From the NCBI RefSeq assembly GCF_030718995.1, contig NZ_CP132204.1, positions 620,001 to 684,000 on the forward strand: a stretch of 64,000 nucleotides of DNA, written 5' to 3'. The notes beneath the pieces were generated by a model, which was not told where the DNA came from, did no database searches, and worked only from the letters and a program-made list of their open reading frames with translations. Positions 61,842 through 64,000 of this stretch are shown here, piece after piece. The position numbers were made by a program, and so were the translations under genes. The DNA is from Arthrobacter oryzae (GTDB taxonomy: Bacteria > Actinomycetota > Actinomycetes > Actinomycetales > Micrococcaceae). Each line of letters begins with the position of its first letter. Position 1 is the first letter of the stretch.

Positions 61842-62042
61842 ATGACCAAGACCAGTATGCGCATCATCACCGGAACCATTGCGGGCGGCCTGCTCCGGGG
61901 AGTCGTCCTGAACTTGGTCCTCATCCCCCTGCTCGTCCTGCCTATACTGCTCTCGTCGATCAAAGTCTGGAACACTCGTCAGGACTTCAGCGCCGCCGCG
62001 ATCGCGGCTGTCCACGCATGTACGTCGCTCCGCAGCTCATGA
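61842..62042 (+). CDS. Possible 66-residue membrane peptide
   Basis: An ATG behind GAGAGG opens a short frame with one long hydrophobic stretch (GVVLNLVLIPLLVLPILLSS) after a Thr/Arg start. No homology recognised, and the end is irregular, so it may be a remnant. Confidence 0.35.
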   Translation: MTKTSMRIITGTIAGGLLRGVVLNLVLIPLLVLPILLSSIKVWNTRQDFSAAAIAAVHACTSLRSS

Positions 62043-62185
62043 AGGCCATCGTAAGGGGCGGCGTCGAAGTACTCGCTGGGGGCGTGCCTTGGCCCGCACC
62101 ATGCCCGTCACAGCGCCCGGGCACAGCACCCGTCACAGCACCGGATTCAGCACCGCCTCTTGACAGCATGCCCCAAAATGGGATT

Positions 62186-62203
62186 ACCTAATGAACATTC
62201 GGT
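62186..62203 (-). promoter_or_regulatory. Operator-like site ahead of paaI-paaK
   Basis: On the minus strand this reads ACCGAATGTTCATTAGGT. It shares TTACCGA or TTTACCGA, GTTC and TT at the same spacing with the site upstream of paaA. It is 25 bp ahead of the paaI ATG, a position where a repressor would block transcription. Confidence 0.5.
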
Positions 62204-62227
62204 AAATAAAGCTGGAGGCAATGACGC

Positions 62228-62746
62228 ATGGCTGAAGCAACACTTTCCGGGGCCACCCACCCCATCCTTGAAAACGACTATGCCTCCGAATGGATGGGCA
62301 TCGAGGTTGTTGCGCTGGACGACGGACATGCCACGATCCGCATGGCACTCCGGCAGGAAATGCTCAATGGATTCGGCATGGCGCACGGCGGAATGATCTT
62401 CGCCTTCGGCGACACTGCCTTCGCGCTGGCCTGCAACCAGTCCACCCCTAGCCCTGCAGACGAAGGCAACATCACCGTGGCGTCCGGCGTCGATATCAAC
62501 TTCCTCAAGCCGGCCTTCCGCGGCCAGGTCCTTACTGCCGTCGCCAACCGCCGCGCCGTTACCGGCCGCAGCGGCCTCTTCGACGTCCAGATCTTCGCCG
62601 CCGATCCCGCCGCAGGCACTCCCGCTGCGGCACCCGCCGGCCCGGCCCCCGCCGCCACGGTCCCGGGCCAACTTCCCACCGACATGCCCCCGGGCGAGCT
62701 CATCGCCGAGTTCCGCGGCCGCAGCCGCACCATCTCCAAGAAATAG
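62228..62746 (+). CDS. paaI: Hydroxyphenylacetyl-CoA thioesterase PaaI
   Basis: 172 residues from ATG 62228 (GGAGG nine bases upstream; the ATG at 62220 meets a stop after four codons). The hotdog fold has MLNGFGMAHGGMIFAFGDTA, with the catalytic HGG region and Asp, and VDINFLKPAFRGQVLTAVA. An Ala/Pro-rich insertion lies before the last strand. PaaI rescues CoA from dead-end intermediates of phenylacetate breakdown. The paaK gene follows after 15 bp. Confidence 0.92.
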   Translation: MAEATLSGATHPILENDYASEWMGIEVVALDDGHATIRMALRQEMLNGFGMAHGGMIFAFGDTAFALACNQSTPSPADEGNITVASGVDINFLKPAFRGQVLTAVANRRAVTGRSGLFDVQIFAADPAAGTPAAAPAGPAPAATVPGQLPTDMPPGELIAEFRGRSRTISKK

Positions 62747-62761
62747 AAACAGGGACCCCAG

Positions 62762-64000
62762 ATGACCCTCCACGCCACTGAACCAGCAGCAGCCACCGAC
62801 GCCGTGCTGGACCGCGAAGAAACCATATCCCGTGACGAGCTGGAAGCACTTCAGCTGAGCCGCCTCCAGCACACGGTTGCCTACGCCTACGACCGCGTGC
62901 CGCTCTACAAGCGCAAGTTCGACGAAGCCGGCGTCCACCCCACGGACCTGCGCGAACTCGCGGACCTGGGCAAGTTCCCCTTCACCACCAAGGAAGACCT
63001 CCGGCTGGAGTACCCCTTCGGCATGTTCGCCGTGCCGCAGAACGAGGTGGCGCGCATCCACGCCAGCTCCGGCACCACCGGCCGCGCCACCGTAGTGGGC
63101 TACACCAAGAAGGACCTCGCCGACTGGGCCAAGCTCGTGGCACGGTCCCTCCGCGCCTCCGGAGTCCGTCCCGGCATGAAGGTCCACAACGCCTACGGTT
63201 ACGGCCTGTTCACCGGCGGCATGGGCGCCCACGCCGGCGCCGAGGCCCTGGGCTGCACCGTCATCCCCATTTCCGGCGGCCAGACCGAACGCCAGATTAC
63301 CCTCATCCAGGACTTCAAGCCCGACGCGATCTTGGCCACCCCCACCTACCTGCTGACCATCGCCGACGCGATGATGAAGCAGGGGATCGACCCGGCCTCC
63401 ACCTCGCTCAAGTACGCCGTGCTGGGTGCTGAGCCGTGGACCGAGGAAATGCGCCACGAGCTGGAAACCACCATGAACATCAAGGCCTGCGACATCTACG
63501 GCCTGTCCGAGGTCATGGGTCCGGGCGTGGCCGGCGAAGCCGTGGAAACCCAGGACGGCAGCCACATCTGGGAGGACCACTTCCGCCCGGAGATCATCGA
63601 CGCATTCGACCCCACGAAGGTCCTGGGCGACGGCGAACACGGCGAACTGGTGTTCACCTCGCTCACCAAGGAAGCGCTGCCCATCATCCGCTACCGCACC
63701 AAGGACCTCACCCGCCTGCTCCCCGGCACCGCCCGCCCCGCGCATCGCCGCATGGGCCGCATCACCGGCCGCAGCGACGACATGATCATCCTGCGCGGCG
63801 TGAACCTGTTCCCGTCGCAGATCGAGGAGATTGCCCTGCGCATCCCCGAGCTGAGCCCGCACTTCCAGCTGGAACTCACCCGGCCCGAAGGCCAGCGGAT
63901 GGACCAGCTGACGGTGAAGATCGAACGCCGGGAATCGGTCACTGTTGAAGGTGTCGCTTCGGCAGCAAAGGTCCTGCAGCAGCAGATCAAGATCCATGTC
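62762..64000 (+). CDS. paaK: Phenylacetate-CoA ligase PaaK (3' end outside window)
   Basis: 413 codons are visible and the frame is open at the window end, about 20-30 residues short of the usual length. Motifs of the family are in order: P-loop ASSGTTGRATVVGYT, KVHNAYGYGLFTGGMGAHAG, ILATPTYLLTIADAM, KACDIYGLSEVMGPGV, and the AMP-binding end MGRITGRSDDMIILRGVN. The enzyme activates phenylacetate to the CoA ester used by PaaABCE. It starts 15 bp after paaI. Confidence 0.96.
   Translation, partial: MTLHATEPAAATDAVLDREETISRDELEALQLSRLQHTVAYAYDRVPLYKRKFDEAGVHPTDLRELADLGKFPFTTKEDLRLEYPFGMFAVPQNEVARIHASSGTTGRATVVGYTKKDLADWAKLVARSLRASGVRPGMKVHNAYGYGLFTGGMGAHAGAEALGCTVIPISGGQTERQITLIQDFKPDAILATPTYLLTIADAMMKQGIDPASTSLKYAVLGAEPWTEEMRHELETTMNIKACDIYGLSEVMGPGVAGEAVETQDGSHIWEDHFRPEIIDAFDPTKVLGDGEHGELVFTSLTKEALPIIRYRTKDLTRLLPGTARPAHRRMGRITGRSDDMIILRGVNLFPSQIEEIALRIPELSPHFQLELTRPEGQRMDQLTVKIERRESVTVEGVASAAKVLQQQIKIHV

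Larger units (their letters stand above)
61785..62227. other. Intergenic region between DsrE and paaI
   Basis: About 440 bp. It holds a possible small membrane peptide (61842-62042), two copies of CCCGTCACAGC 25 bp apart (62104, 62129) and the operator-like site at 62186-62203. A frame at 62039-62191 (KAIVRGGVEVLAGG) looks like the end of a lost gene. No terminator was placed. Confidence 0.45.

Overview
This is a chromosomal segment of a high-GC Gram-positive actinobacterium. The best guess is the Arthrobacter/Pseudarthrobacter group (Micrococcaceae), inferred from very high GC in most genes, GTG/TTG starts with clear Shine-Dalgarno sequences, actinobacterial paa, bkd, LCP, SARP and ANTAR genes, and short repeats resembling those of that group. 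I recognised no rRNA, tRNA or CRISPR array. All calls come from reading the sequence; nothing was searched against a database.

Layout. 1-1290: an acyltransferase-3 C-terminus cut by the window edge, an IS110 transposase remnant and an rmlB scrap. 1387-5802: a bkd operon (E1alpha, E1beta, E2 on the minus strand) with a divergent Lrp/AsnC regulator. 6453-26105: an exopolysaccharide region that is visibly more AT-rich than its surroundings. It holds GT4, epimerase, an unassigned protein, a flippase and GT2, then a graveyard of four broken insertion sequences (12.4-15.6 kb). An EpsG-like polymerase and a second GT2 follow on the minus strand, then a Wzz/BY-kinase, a WbaP-type initiating transferase, a DUF4012 protein, a surface protein with three LANTG motifs, VanZ and galU. 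27173-32059: a compact paaABCDE operon with a crotonase. 32305-43422: a PAS-GGDEF-EAL protein, a sigma factor, a LMW phosphotyrosine phosphatase, an LCP transferase, an ACR3/BASS transporter, a secreted protein and an S9 peptidase.

43638-46817: a two-gene locus I consider the most interesting part of the window. It pairs a repetitive Ala/Asp-rich protein carrying a double-glycine-like leader with a membrane protein that fuses a PqqD-like domain, an M50 HEFGH protease core and a CxxC-containing outer domain. The locus lies between two nearly identical 60-bp palindromic repeats. A 16-bp motif ahead of it recurs exactly ahead of a Tudor-domain gene at 49.9 kb.

46937-57593: metallophosphoesterase, GNAT, a membrane protein, Tudor (DUF2945), an SQR-like flavoprotein, ackA and pta with an opposite-strand gene between them, an MmyB-type regulator and a Bcr/CflA transporter. 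57526-61784: a PAS-ANTAR protein, then a SARP regulator divergent from a SnoaL-TusA fusion and a DsrE protein, which looks like a small sulfur-relay module. 62228-64000: paaI and the start of paaK. A sequence ahead of them resembles the operator-like site upstream of paaA, so the two paa loci probably share a regulator.
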